A stretch of 64,000 nt of DNA, taken from the NCBI GenBank assembly GCA_918807975.1, contig OU964921.1, positions 34,002,498 to 34,066,497 on the forward strand, given 5' to 3'. The notes beneath the pieces were generated by a model. It had not been told where the DNA came from. It saw nothing but the letters and a program-made list of their open reading frames with translations, and ran no database searches. Of this stretch, positions 12,201 to 22,916 are shown piece after piece (within the stretch, counting starts at the first letter, position 1; the number at the start of each line of letters is the position of its first letter). Made by a program: the position numbers and the translations under genes. Source of the stretch: Aplidium turbinatum (taxonomy: Eukaryota; Chordata; Ascidiacea; Aplousobranchia; Polyclinidae).

Positions 12201-15200
12201 TAAATTATTCCAATACCGGTATATTTTTAATTTTTGCAGATTCTAAAATGGCACCTATCCCAACCACCAGTTCAACATCGTCCACTGTTAACTCAGTTGT
12301 AAGTGTGTTTCCATTGTTTCTAGTGCTTTAGAAGCACATCACCATAATTGAGCTTGTGTTAACGGCTCGTCGTAGAAGATGAATAACTGAATATATTACG
12401 AGAGCATTAATTTCTATCATTTAGTTTGGTAGTGACATTGTGACGGTGTTTTATAATGTAAGATGGGGATTGGGGAAGGGGTGATTGCATTCTACTTTTA
12501 CTTCGCTAAGTGACTGCTAATCTGATATGTGCTAATCTATGATAATCTGATATCTATGATATATGATATCTATCTATTTGTATTTGAATTTATCTATCAT
12601 TCTATTTGAATAAGACCTTCTGATGATCCGTTAGGTGAAACAGGCTGTTAAGGATTCAGATAGTAATAACTATATTCGGTTTGATATCTATCTATATATA
12701 TATCTAATTATCAAATATAGTTATTACTATCTAAAGCTTTTACAAATTGTTTCACCTAACGGATCATAAGAAGGTCTGAAAAAACATGCAAACAGTAATG
12801 AATCGATAATTCTGAAAAGATATTAAATATTACAACTGTAATTTAATCTGCAAAAAAAATCTCTAAACCTGTAATTCCTGAGAAGATATTAAATATTACA
12901 ACTGTAATTTAATCTGCAAAAAAAACCTCTAAACCTGAATTCCTGAAAAGATATTAAATATTATATCCGTAATCCAATCTGCAGAAAAACAAACCTCAGA
13001 ATTACTGAGGGCTACCTTCATCCGTTACGACAAAGTTTCAATCAATTTGTCCAAATGGAAACCAAGCAACAATGATGGCAACATCTGTGACATCACAAAG
13101 AAGCAAAATGCATTTGTGATGATCAGCGCAACCTGTAGTAACCTGAACAAAATGAATGAAAATTGTTTTTTAACCTGTAAAAATTAAATGAGATTTATAA
13201 CCTGTAAAAATCAAATGAAATTTAGTTTTTTCAAAATTATAACCTGTGAAAATCCCAAGGAATTGTAATGATGTAACCTGTAGTGAACTGAACAAATAAA
13301 ATAAAATCTGTTTTCAAATTTCATAAAGGTGCATTGACGTTTAGATGGAATAGCCTTAAACCAGGATAACACAGGTCTTTTGAACGAACTTTCTGCTATT
13401 GTTGACAGAGACATGCTTGGCTTATATCGTGATGATGGTCTGGCTATTTTGCGTAATTTATCCGGCCCTAAAGTTGATCGTTTGAGGAAAAATGTCATTC
13501 AATTATTTAAACAACTTTTCAAAAGGGCATCATTATAAACAGATGCGGTCTTGTCAAATTCATTTTGGCCAAATGATGTGGCGGACAATCGCTTTGCAAT
13601 CATAGTCGGGATTTGTCTCTTAATATTGGGTGGGTGATTAGACTGGGCATGGATGTAAATTGGATCATTGTTGGGTTTTCGATAAGGCCAGAATTTACCA
13701 GATAGCAAATTCAAAGTGACATCAAGAAAATCAGTTTCAATTAGTCCAGTGTCTATAGTAATATTTAAGCCATGTTGTTTAAATAATTGAATGACATTTT
13801 TCCTCAAACGATCAACTTTAGGGCCGGATAAATTACGCAAAATAGCCAGACCATCATCACGATATAAGCCAAGCATGTCTCTGTCAACAATAGCAGAAAG
13901 TTCGTTCAAAAGACCTGTGTTATCCTGGTTTAAGGCTATTCCATCTAAACGTCAATGCACCTTTATGAAATTTGAAAACAGATTTTATTTTATTTGTTCA
14001 GTTCACTACAGGTTACATCATTACAATTCCTTGGGATTTTCACAGGTTATAATTTTGAAAAAACTAAATTTCATTTGATTTTTACAGGTTATAAATCTCA
14101 TTTAATTTTTACAGGTTTAAAAACAATTTTTATTCATTTTGTTCAGGTTACTACAGGTTGCGCTGATCATCACAAATGCATTTTGCTTCTTTGTGATGTC
14201 ACAGATGTTGCCATCATTGTTGCTTGGTTTCCATTTGGACAAATTGATTGAAACTTTGTCGTAACGGATGAAGGTAGCCCTCAGTAATTCTGAGGTTTTT
14301 TTTTCTGCAGATTGGATTACGGATATAATATTTAATATCTTTTCAGGAATTCAGGTTTAGAGGTTTTTTTGCAGATTAAATTACAGTTGTAATATTTAAT
14401 ATCTTCTCAGGAATTACAGGTTTAGAGATTTTTTTTGCAGATTAAATTACAGTTGTAATATTTAATATCTTTTCAGAATTATCGATTCATTACTGTTTGC
14501 ATGTTTTTTCAGACCTTCTGATGATCCGTTAGGTGAAACAATTTGTAAAGGCTTCAGATAGTAATAACTATATTTGATTTAATTTGCTCTGCTTTTCCTT
14601 TTTGCTTAGCATTGAGCACTTTTTGTAGTAATAATAGTTTTCATTGTTTTATATCTAATTATCTATACATGATATCTATTAGGGTGTCCCACTTTTAGGC
14701 GACTTTTCAGGAAAATTAGGTTCGGGTCAAATTCTGACTGGATTTTTGTCACTGATTTCAAAAATGACATTATTTTTTCATTATGACGTCATCTTGATGT
14801 GCCAGCTAGCGGATTTTTGCTATTTTGGCCTTATTACGAATATGGTAAGAGCTAGAGAGTTGGAACTTGCGCCAAAATGACCGGAAGGGACGATTTCCTA
14901 TTTGTTGTCAATACAGTATGAAACGCCAACTGCAACAGAAAAGGAGTTATTTTGAAAAAACATGTTTTTCTAATTTTTGGACAAAATAATGAGAAAAACG
15001 GCAATTTTGTTACAGTGACGCTTTTATTTCGATAGTTAAGTTGCTGTGCTGCGCTACATTGTTTAACAATTAAGTACAGTGGTAGTAGTCTAGCATATTG
15101 TATTTACATTGATTATACCTCAGCATTAATATTTACATGCATGTTGCAATTACTAATAGCCTACTAGCTAACTTTAAACCCTTGATCATTTCGTTCAAAG

Positions 15201-17584
15201 ATCTATCAAAAAAAAAACATCATTCAACAACACAACACAGTTCAATGGGATTATTTATCACACCACACTGTGCAAAGCAGCGCAAATGCGCAAGTCTGTT
15301 TTGGCCAAATCATCTTGGTCATCTCGAATCAAGCCTTTCACAACGCGCTTCATTCTGCCAATGAAGCGCTCAGTTCCTCGATTGTTGTTGTTGATCATAC
15401 GCCAAAACACTGATGGAGATGAAAAACATGCAATGCATGGAGCCATCTTACTTTCTTCGTAGAAAAAATCACGTAAGTTGCCACGCTTCAAAAGCGTCTG
15501 CTCGACATCAACGTTTCTTGGAAAACTTTTCTGTCTTACCGCATCAGCAGCAAAAGGCGGAGCTTCACCGTGAGAACCTAAAGCAACGTTTTTAGGGCTC
15601 AACCATTGGGATGCATGCTTAACGAAATGATTCAGAACAGCGTTGAATACTGGTTCATCAACAGATTTATATGCAAGTAATTAATCTCTTGTAAACAGTA
15701 CAATATTGAGGGGCCTTCAGCAGCGGAAGGTTTAAGATGAATGACTAAAAATGCTGGCAAATAAACACAAACAATGAAAGAACCATACGTTGAAGTTTGG
15801 GGATATCCTGAGGCCCAACACAATACCCAAAAATTAGCATTCTTAAGTAACCACTCGCTGTTGTTATTTAACGTGCATGGGACACGCTTTCTTGACGATA
15901 AAAAAAGTAGGGGTTCAAATTTCCTGGAACATCCATCACTAAATGAGCTGCCAGAGCAAGAAGACACATATGGTCGCTACGAAAAGATGAATCTTTAGCT
16001 TCTTTCTTGTGCTCAGAAAACCATTAGATCTTGGCTTTTAAATGATTTGCGGCTATAGCTGTGATGGAAACTTTACAATCTTGTCGGATTTCAGATGTTG
16101 GGGCTTAAGTTTTGGTATTTTCTTAATTATATTCATCAAACCACCATCTTCGTATGCATTTAGGGCCTTTCACTTTGCCTTCCAAAAAGCTTTTTGCGTA
16201 TGTAAAATAAATCTCATTTACATGGAAGAGACATTCAAGAGTGTGTACCACTACTACACTAGCTACCACCACTGTACTTAATAGTTAAACAAGGTGGCGC
16301 AGCTTAACAATCGATATAAAAGCATCACTGTAGCAAAACCCAAGCAAAATCGCCGTTTTTCTCATTTTTTGGTCCAAAAATTAGAAAAAACATGTTTTTT
16401 CAAAATAACTTCTTTTCTGTTGCAGTTAGCGTTTCATATTGTATTGACAACAAATAGGAAATCGTCCCTTCCGGTCATTTTGGCGCAAGTTCCAACTCTC
16501 TAGCTCTTACCATATTCGTGATAAGGCCAAAATAGCAAAAATCCGCTAGCTGGCACATCAAGATGACGTCATAATGAAAAAATAACGTCATTTTTGAAAT
16601 CAGTAACGAAAATCCATTCAGAATTTGACCCGAACCTAATTTTCCTGAAAAGTCGCCTAAAAGTGGGACACCCTAATATCTATCTATAATATGATAATCT
16701 GATATCTGTGCTGATATCTATGATAATCTGATATGTGCTATGCTAATCTCATAAGTGATATGAAATCTGCCTCTTTCTACATTCTAGTCCAACCCTTCGG
16801 AGCCGAAAACATTGATTTCTCCCGAAGACTTTGAACACTCCACCCCGCAAAAAGCAATGGAGTTACGTCAGCGCTTGCTTTCCGAGGACTCTTTGGGCGA
16901 CTGTCGGCCGCTGCTCGACAAAAATCAGTTGGCATCGGCACTTGTCACGTTACTGCAGGTAATCCCGCCAAGAAAACAGGTTCTTTGTTTCGTTTATCAC
17001 GAAACTTTCAGCATGTGAGCGTCATGCAACGTAGACTGGCTACCGTAGCTCATGGAATGCAGCATTGAGAGTTTAATTTAACTAGAGCACCAGAAGACAA
17101 AACTCGATCTGTGTTGCAGGGTAAAACTTTTAATTCTTTCTCTTAATCATTAGTTATATTCAATTGCAATGGATTGAGTTTCGCTTTTGACATCATGATC
17201 GTTGCTTACTTCGCAATGTTCTGTTCACTAACGACCAGTTTTAGCCTGATGCTGCGAGTTCGCTGTGGTAATTGCGGTTTGCACTAGCTTTCGGAACACA
17301 TTTCCCTAGTCATGTGCTATGACGAATGACTAGGGAGCTGCGTTACATAGTATATAATATTTATTTAATTAATGGCGGAAAACTGCGACTTTTTTCGACG
17401 ATAAATGGCCCAATCTAATGATTTAATGTAGAAATCAATTGAAAATACCTCGTTACAGAATGACAGCGGGTTTATCGACGCCATACACAAGGCGTACTTG
17501 TCCGGTGTAGAAAACTTGCACAATAAACCCAACTCGACACAAGTTCCTGTTCAACCTGCCTTGTACGGAGATGGTGGCCTGTGA
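3291..17584 (+). CDS. DCP1: mRNA-decapping enzyme 1 (DCP1), 10 coding exons
   Basis: DCP1 is the cofactor that activates the DCP2 decapping nuclease in cytoplasmic P-bodies, in 5'-to-3' mRNA decay. Exons: 3291-3416, 3686-3726, 3982-4109, 4417-4483, 9604-9853, 10124-10222, 11161-12040, 12240-12298, 16788-16958, 17459-17584. Together they give 649 in-frame codons (648 aa plus TGA), all with GT/AG borders. Exons 1-4 encode the EVH1/WH1 domain: the start MASAETRINLTALKRQDPYI, then PPVAGFTIMNRLS, DPFLLYRN and IFGIWFYD. Exon 5 has the conserved helix DIINILCKAQDVYDK. Exon 7 encodes a long Ser/Thr/Asn-rich linker opening LNIASLFG, presumably disordered. Exons 9-10 carry the C-terminal trimerisation domain (NQLASALVTLLQ, then NDSGFIDAIHKAYLSGV). 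The start ATG is followed directly by the family N terminus. Vertebrates have DCP1A and DCP1B; the single-copy symbol is used here. Introns 4 and 8 are swollen by transposons. Confidence 0.95.
5957..7692. mobile_element. hAT element with perfect 8-bp duplication, nested again
   Basis: Termini TAGAGATGTACCGATACC and the inverted form ending TATCGGTACATCTCTA are bounded by GCCAAAAC at 5949-5956 and again at 7693-7700. TAGAGATG(C/T)ACCGATA is a terminal motif often seen in hAT elements. Subterminal CCGATACCGAT repeats occur at both ends. No transposase frame is seen, so it is non-autonomous. Its interior (about 6440-7290) is much more GC-rich than its surroundings. Confidence 0.9.
6454..7285. 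mobile_element. Possible innermost insertion, GC-rich
   Basis: The inverted repeat CAGGCCAAGACTACCCAGGT (6454-6473) pairs with ACCTGGGTAGTCTTGGCCTG (7266-7285) and encloses a GC-rich block. Within it, an imperfect hairpin joins 6799-6838 with 6907-6945 (GTGGAAGCT(A/G)CACCG). Flanking octamers are not convincingly duplicated, so it could be a separate insertion or the core of the surrounding hAT. The open frames here (6411-6710, 6890-7171) are Pro-rich with no recognisable domain and probably reflect base composition. Confidence 0.45.
10410..10800. repeat. Degenerate TTCGAAACGAAA-type repeats in DCP1 intron 6
   Basis: The motif TTCGAAACGAAA and variants of it recur many times across about 400 bp, on both strands. 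No terminal repeats or coding region were found. It may be a decayed foldback element or a simple-sequence expansion. Confidence 0.45.
12599..12614 (+). other. Genomic copy of the Ciona trans-spliced leader
   Basis: The 16 bases ATTCTATTTGAATAAG are identical to the spliced leader that Ciona adds to the 5' ends of many mRNAs. They are followed with no gap by ACCTTCTGATGATCCGTTAG. The same retroelement start sequence is found again at 14513, preceded by the splice acceptor TTTTTTCAG. The leader therefore sits exactly where trans-splicing would put it. The simplest reading is a reverse-transcribed, trans-spliced retroelement RNA inserted into the DCP1 intron. The leader sequence is from memory of the Ciona literature. 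Confidence 0.88.
12615..12690 (+). mobile_element. 5' end of retroelement with hammerhead core, spliced-leader-tagged
   Basis: The sequence has CTGATGA at 12620-12626, a short helix TCC-GTTA-GGT, then GAAAC at 12637-12641, the hammerhead core order. It continues about 50 bp, matching the right-arm copy at 14513-14577 and the inverted left-arm copy at 12711-12775, and then ends in TATC-rich DNA. It appears to be a strongly shortened retrocopy that kept the RNA's 5' end. The link to Penelope-like elements is inferred from the adjacent reverse transcriptase and from known hammerheads in that group. Confidence 0.7.
13499..13909 (-). mobile_element. Penelope-like reverse transcriptase fragment
   Basis: The minus-strand frame of 136 codons reads MNELSAIVDRDMLGLYRDDG near the start, with the catalytic-type box YRDDG. 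It then has GLNITIDTGLIETDFLDVTL, a PYRKPNNDPIYIHAQSNHPP block and a KRLSATSF region. These are hallmarks of a reverse transcriptase type that, from memory, precedes a GIY-YIG endonuclease in Penelope-like elements. Its first ~135 bp is duplicated in the left arm on the plus strand. It is a fragment: the upstream palm region and the endonuclease are absent here. Confidence 0.75.
14504..14540 (+). promoter_or_regulatory. Splice acceptor abutting a hammerhead-like core
   Basis: GTTTTTTCAG ends at 14512 and ACCTTCTGATGATCCG begins at 14513. The hammerhead core CTGATGA is at 14518-14524 and GAAAC at 14535-14539. Comparison with 12599-12641, where the spliced leader directly precedes the same ACCTTCTG, marks this AG as the trans-splice acceptor used by the retroelement RNA. 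The inverted copy in the left arm has the same acceptor on the minus strand near 12776. Confidence 0.75.
14680..16675 (-). mobile_element. hAT-like transposon, copy A, internally deleted
   Basis: The ends TAGGGTGTCCCACTTTTAGG are exact inverted repeats, and the similarity extends about 390-400 bp inward at each end. The octamer ATATCTAT flanks it at 14672-14679 and 16676-16683. The TAGGG termini and 8-bp duplications fit hAT; terminal repeats this long are unusual for that group. On the minus strand it encodes only the C-terminal part of a transposase-like protein: [12 protein letters not shown], then YLPAFLVIHLKPSAAEGPS, then NNNRGTERFIGRMKRVVKGL. The N-terminal half is missing and the rest has frame breaks, so it depends on an autonomous relative. 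Confidence 0.9.
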
Positions 17585-18521
17585 AAGATGGAACAATGCC
17601 TAAGATTTCCAAAAGAATTCTTGATCTTTTTCAGTTACCTGAAATATTTTTTGTTGGCCAAAAATAATTATCGCAAAAATTAAAATGTGGGGATATGTTC
17701 TGTTTTAAGATCACGCCAGGTGAAAAAAGCGCCAGTGTTAATTATGAGTGACCATGAATTGAACTGTTGTGGGCTGAGTTTATGTAGTACAATATGTTTT
17801 CTCACATCCTTCCGTTGCTATTGGAAGTTTTTTTTACAAACTGCCTTCTGAATGCGTGGTGTTAATTGATGCTTCTTTCTTCGGCATGCCTTCAGTTTTA
17901 AAAAGATGTTTTTTTAATTCGTTTGTGCTGCTAGTATTGATTTCTCCTGTAAACTTCTGAATTCAGCGTTGCAAGTCCAACCAATATCAGCTGTTGATTT
18001 GATAACACGTGACCAAAAAGCAATACGACGTATTTACCAGAAACCCTAAATTGGAAAACAATTTCTTGATATCTAGGCTACACTTTCTGAACGTTTTCTT
18101 GAACTGCGAAGAAGTGAATTGCTATTAGTCGGCATACAGCATCTAGTCTGTATCATCCACGTTAGACTTATCCCTTCAATACAGAATAGCATTTCTCGTA
18201 ATACGTGCATTCGATAACTCAGAGTGTACAATCCATAGCGAGGTCGCCGTAGTTCAATCATATGCTATGTAACAATTGACGAAAGGTAAGATCATCACTG
18301 TTACTCTGTAGCAACGCATATCATTATTATTTGGCTCTGCTTGACATTCGATGCAGTTCTCGGGCACATTAACAATCCCAGACTTCCTTGCTGTGAATCT
18401 TTTACGTGAGTCGTTTTATTTCGTATTTCTGAAGGAACGTACATGCCAAAGGATCTTGATAACAATCATAAGGTTCATGTTGCCGAATGCGAATTTTGAT
18501 TTGTGAAATGTATTGCAAAAA

Positions 18522-18613
18522 GTGTTCCCAGACTGCAAATTGGTCATTTTTTACATTGATTCAACATCTGCAAACGTTAAATCAATAAAAAAACGACTGA
18601 TTTGCTGTCTGGG
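18522..18613. repeat. Hairpin MITE, TACATTGATTCAAC family (copy 1)
   Basis: An imperfect palindrome: CCAGACTGCAAATTGGTCATT... pairs with ...GACTGATTTGCTGTCTGG, with the family core TTTACATTGATTCAACATC at the centre of the left half. More diverged than copy 2. Confidence 0.75.
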
Positions 18614-18718
18614 GTGTTGTATTGCCACGCTTTCGATGTCCTGTTCGATTGAAACAAATGTTTCCTCTACCTTAACATTTTAGTTCTAAAAGCAACGAGT
18701 GTTTGATGTTTATGCTTT

Positions 18719-18805
18719 CCAGGCAGTAAAATCCGTCCTTTTTACATTGATTCAACGTCTGAAGATGTCGAATCAATGTAAAAAGGACGGATTTTGCTGG
18801 CTGGC
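18719..18805. repeat. Hairpin MITE, TACATTGATTCAAC family (copy 2)
   Basis: A nearly perfect ~85-bp hairpin: CCAGGCAGTAAAATCCGTCC, then TTTTTACATTGATTCAACGTC, a short loop, and the reverse complement ending GGACGGATTTTGCTGGCTGG. Further members lie at 18522, 27786 (half), 33812-34012 (diverged), 42281 and 54023 (half). Confidence 0.85.
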
Positions 18806-19229
18806 TTTTTGTCAATTCCAGAATAATTTTCGGTATTTTTTTCTAGCAGTTGTGTTTTTTTGTCGCTGAATTGGGTATTTTTCGTTGTCATTGCCGTTTG
18901 ATAAGAAAAAATAGAGTTGTTGAGGGACTTGCTAGTCATTGTAGACTCAAATAGCATTTCTACGATGAGCTGAGGGTATCGTTCAGACAAGGCAACCGGT
19001 AAATGTTAGCCACTTAAACATGCTAGTTCCCAGTAAGATCCCAATTGCTGCCGCCAACCTATCAAAAGCTACGCTGTTCATGACGTCATCAACGTTGTGT
19101 TTCTAGCAAGAACATCGAAAAAACGTAATATTAAACTAAATAAAGTCATCGTTTTGCCATCGGCTGAGTTAGCGCTGAGGGCGATAGTAGTCATTTCGTT
19201 GACGTGGGTTCTATTCCAACCGCTGCCAT

Positions 19230-20428
19230 CAGTAGCGTATTTAGGAGGGAGGATAAAGGGCGATGCCCCCCTTAATCAAGCAAAAAAAATAAAAATTTTG
19301 CAAAAAAAAAGTTGTAGCGCAAGACATAATTACTTGGATGATTCATCCTAGCGCGCGGGGGGGGGGGGGGGTATACTTTTTGCTATGTAATTTGTCAATA
19401 ATATTCGAAGAAATCCGAATGCCCCGGAGAGCACCAAGACAACAACATCGACCTAACATTCCAGCTGAAACTGCAGAGATCTATTTCAAATAAACAGTTT
19501 TTCTTCCTTTTCTTGACAATTGCGTGACACAAATTCACGAGAAATTCAATAAGCACTGCTTGCTAGCCTTTAAAGTCAGCACATTTCTGCCTTCATTGAT
19601 TCATGAAGACTGCCCGATCGACGAGATTTTCGACTTCTACCACGAAATGCTGGATGTTGAACCAAGCAATTGCTTTGCAGCTACTATTGAATTGCGAAGA
19701 TGGAGAGCGAATTAGCATGCAGTTGCTGTGGATAAACGACCTGCGACTCTTGTGGATGCGTGTCAAGCTGCTGAACAACTTGGCACTTATCCGATTATAT
19801 ATCCATAGACCATAAATTACTTCGAATCTTTTCTACGCTTCCAGTTACAACTGCCTCCAATGAGCGATGTTTCAGTTCACTAAAGTAGCTGAAAAATTAT
19901 TACCGCACGACCATGACCGAGCCACTTTTGGATGGTCTAGCTCAGATGTATTTAAAAGGATATTGTAGCCTACTCGAGTATGATGCAGTCATTGATAGGC
20001 ATATATTTGCCAAGCGCAGCCATCGCATTAAACTGTAAATTGTCATTGCAAATCGCTGTGTTGGTTCATTAATTGGAACAGTAACTTACTTATGCGGATT
20101 CGCTCTTGATTTTGGACCCCCTCTCCCCTATCTGATGGTATTCTGACGGTTTCAGCTAACCCCCTCTCACCGTTCTGACGCAGCATATGACATTTTGGTA
20201 TACTCCTCCCCCCTATTTATAGGGTCAAACAAGTCTAATTTTAACCCAAGTAGAAAACATTTGAACCAATTATATTAGCCATTTGAGCTTTCTGTGTACG
20301 GTACTACCGTTGAGACTACTCCGTGTGTAGCCTACTACCCCCAGACCCCCATTGGCCTCCAGTCGCTATGCGGCTGACTGACACAATGTCTTGGCCTCCC
20401 CCTAACAAACTTTCTAAATACGCCACTG
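19230..20428 (+). mobile_element. hAT element relic with hATC dimerisation motif
   Basis: Termini CAGTAGCGTATTTAG and CTAAATACGCCACTG are inverted, and the octamer GCTGCCAT flanks the element at 19222-19229 and 20429-20436. The plus strand keeps pieces of a hAT transposase. About 19540-19700 has PSLIHEDCPIDEIFDFYHEM. At 19838-19885 is LPVTTASNERCFSSLK, the typical C-terminal dimerisation motif. Frames are broken and the N-terminal zinc finger and catalytic region are absent, so it is a dead internal-deletion derivative. Poly-G (about 19357-19370) lies near one end. Confidence 0.9.
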
Positions 20429-22410
20429 GCTGCCATTGTCTTTTTTCTTTTGTAATTACCAAAGTTCAAAGTAAAAATCAACTCTGACTGCTAGAAGGGT
20501 CACAATTGGACGGTAGCCGCCTTAAACATTAGGGTGTCCCACTTTTAGGCGACTTTTCAGGAAAATTAGGTTCGGGTCAAATTCTGAATGGATTTTCGTC
20601 ACTGATTTCAAAAATGACGTTATTTTTTCATTATGACGTCATCTTAATGTGCCAGCTAGCGGATTTTTGATATTTTGGCCTTATCACGAATATGGCAAGA
20701 GCTATAGACTTGGAACTTGTGCCAAAATGACCGGAAGGGACGATTTCCTATTTGTTGTCAATACAATATGAAACGCTAACTGCAACAGAAAAGGAGTTAT
20801 TTTGAAAAAACATGTTTTTGCTCATTTTTGGACAAAAAAATGAGAAACACGGCAATTTTGCTACAGTGATGCTTTTATTTCGATTGTTAAGTTGCTCCAC
20901 CTTGTTTAGCAATTAAGTACAGTGGTGGTAGTAGTGGTACATCATCATCATCATAATCCATCTCTTGAATGTCTGGTACACACTCTTGAATGTCTCTTCC
21001 ATGTAAATGAGATTTATTTTACACACGCAAAAAGCTTTTTGGAAGGCAAAGTGAAAGGCCCTAATGCATACGAAGATGGTGGTTTGATGAACATAATTAA
21101 GAAAATATCAAAACTTAAGCCCCAACATCTGAAAATCCGACAATATTGTAAAGTTTCATCACAGCTATAGCCGCAAATCATTTAAAGTCAAGATCTTATG
21201 ATTTTCTGAGCACAAGAAAGAAGCTAAGATTCATCTTTTCGGAGCGACCATATGTGTCTTCTTGCTATGGCAGTTCATTTAGTGATGAATGTTCCAGGAA
21301 ATTTGAAACCCCTACTTTTTTATCGTCAAGAAAGGTTGTCCCATGCGCGTTGAATAACAACAGCGAGTGGTTACTTAAGAATGCTAATTTTTGGGTATTG
21401 TGTTGGGCCTCAGGATATCCCCAAACTTCAACGTATGGTTCTTTCATTGTTTGTGTTTATTTGCCAGCATTTTTAGTCATCCATCTTAAACCTTCCGCTG
21501 CTGAAGGTCCCTCAATTGGTACTGCTTACAAGAGATTTATTACTTGCATATAAATCTGTGGATGAACCAGTATTCAACGCTGTTCTGAAACATTTCGTTA
21601 AGCATGCATCCCAATGGTTGAGCCCTAAAAACGTTGCTTTAAGTTCTCCACGCTGAAGCTCCGCCTTTTGCTGCTGATGCGGCAAGACAGAAAAGTTTTC
21701 CAAGAAACGTTGATATCGAGCAGACGCTTTAGTCCAGTCGTTGAAGCGAAAAAAAGGGTCGAACCTTGACTTAATTGGTGTAAAGCTGAAACTTTGCACA
21801 TTGCTTCTGTTGATTATGTACATTGACCAAAAAAAAAATCCCCGTGAAAATCTTTTGGTGAAAAAAAGTTATCCGCTTTTTTTGAAAATCCGCCAATTTT
21901 TTTCTCAAATTGGCGGATAAACAAACTTTTCAAACAAAAATTTAAAAACAAAAAAAAATTTCTACAAAAGGTTTTTTCTAGTAGGCCTATTTATCATCAA
22001 GAATAATATATTAAAAATCTAGGAGAATCAGAGCACCGGAAAGTTGTCATTTTCAAGATGGCCGACAAAACAGTGTAATGACAATAATTCACTTAATAGT
22101 ATATTCATGCTAGAGCTTTAATTCTGGCGTCTATCCCTAAGTTTAAGGTGGTAAAGAATTCATTAAAACAATTCAAAATGAAATTAACTCATTAGTTTAA
22201 TGGAAAGACTTATATGAAACAAAACCAATAACGTGAAACATTGGCAGTACAGGAATGGCAGACCACTTATTAAGTTATTTACATTCAGTTGGATACTGAA
22301 ACGTTTGGGTGCTTATTAGGACAATTATCGCTCCTAGTACTAGTTGCAACGTTCATCTGATGAAATTGAAAGTAAAAGCTACAACAAACAGGATGGTTTA
22401 TTGCTTCACT

Positions 22411-22446
22411 GACGTTTCGCGCACCATGAGAATGCGCATCCTCAGA
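22411..22446 (-). ncRNA. Hammerhead-like motif with divergent core
   Basis: On the minus strand CTGAGGA is followed by TGCGC-ATTCTCATG-GTGCGC and GAAACGTC. The stem II and GAAAC fit a hammerhead, but the first core box reads CTGAGGA instead of CTGATGA, so activity is doubtful. It probably marks a Penelope-like terminal fragment lying inside the 21731-25233 element. Confidence 0.4.
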
Positions 22447-22916
22447 GCGAATAACATACAAAATAAAACTTCACAAGGTTATATACTGTAGTGCGGTTGA
22501 AGGCAAGAAAAAATAACAGATAACTTAAAATTGAACAACTGGCCAATGATGTGTGAGCGGTTACTTTCCACGTTAAATTACGTAAAAACCTCCATCAATT
22601 AGTCCTGGTCATCATCTTCATCCAGTAATGACTGATTGTACGTATTGTTACAGGCATCAAGTTGCACTGTCCACATGATGCGGTACAGGGTAGATTATTC
22701 TGCCTACAGCTCCACCTGGCAGTGCTACAGCCAGTTGTACAGTTGCTGTGGGTTCTATAAGAGAGATTCTGGGTCAGCATCCATGTCCGACTCTGTTGTC
22801 ACAAACTGACTGCCTTCCAGTTTCCAACCCCACCCGTAAGTTTCCATATCACCTCCTGTCCTAGCCAGACCATTATTTGGTAGTAAACCCTTAGACAGTG
22901 AAATTTTGTCGATGAC

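Larger units (their letters stand above)
12711..14577. repeat. Large inverted repeat, two ~804-bp arms around a ~260-bp loop
   Basis: Left arm 12711-13514 is the near-perfect reverse complement of right arm 13775-14577, with an axis near 13644; the loop is 13515-13774. The arms contain a retroelement 5' end with hammerhead core, three tandem ~65-bp units (AAGATATTAAATATTAC...AATTTAATCTGC), and the start of a Penelope-like reverse transcriptase fragment. The near-identity of the arms suggests either a recent duplication in inverted orientation or gene conversion between them. It could extrude as a cruciform and destabilise DCP1 intron 8. Confidence 0.92.
17585..19229. other. DCP1 3' flank, no gene recognised
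   Basis: This holds the DCP1 3' UTR and flanking DNA. No canonical AATAAA signal close to the stop was identified with confidence. The stretch contains two palindromic MITEs, listed separately, and no recognised exon. Confidence 0.5.
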
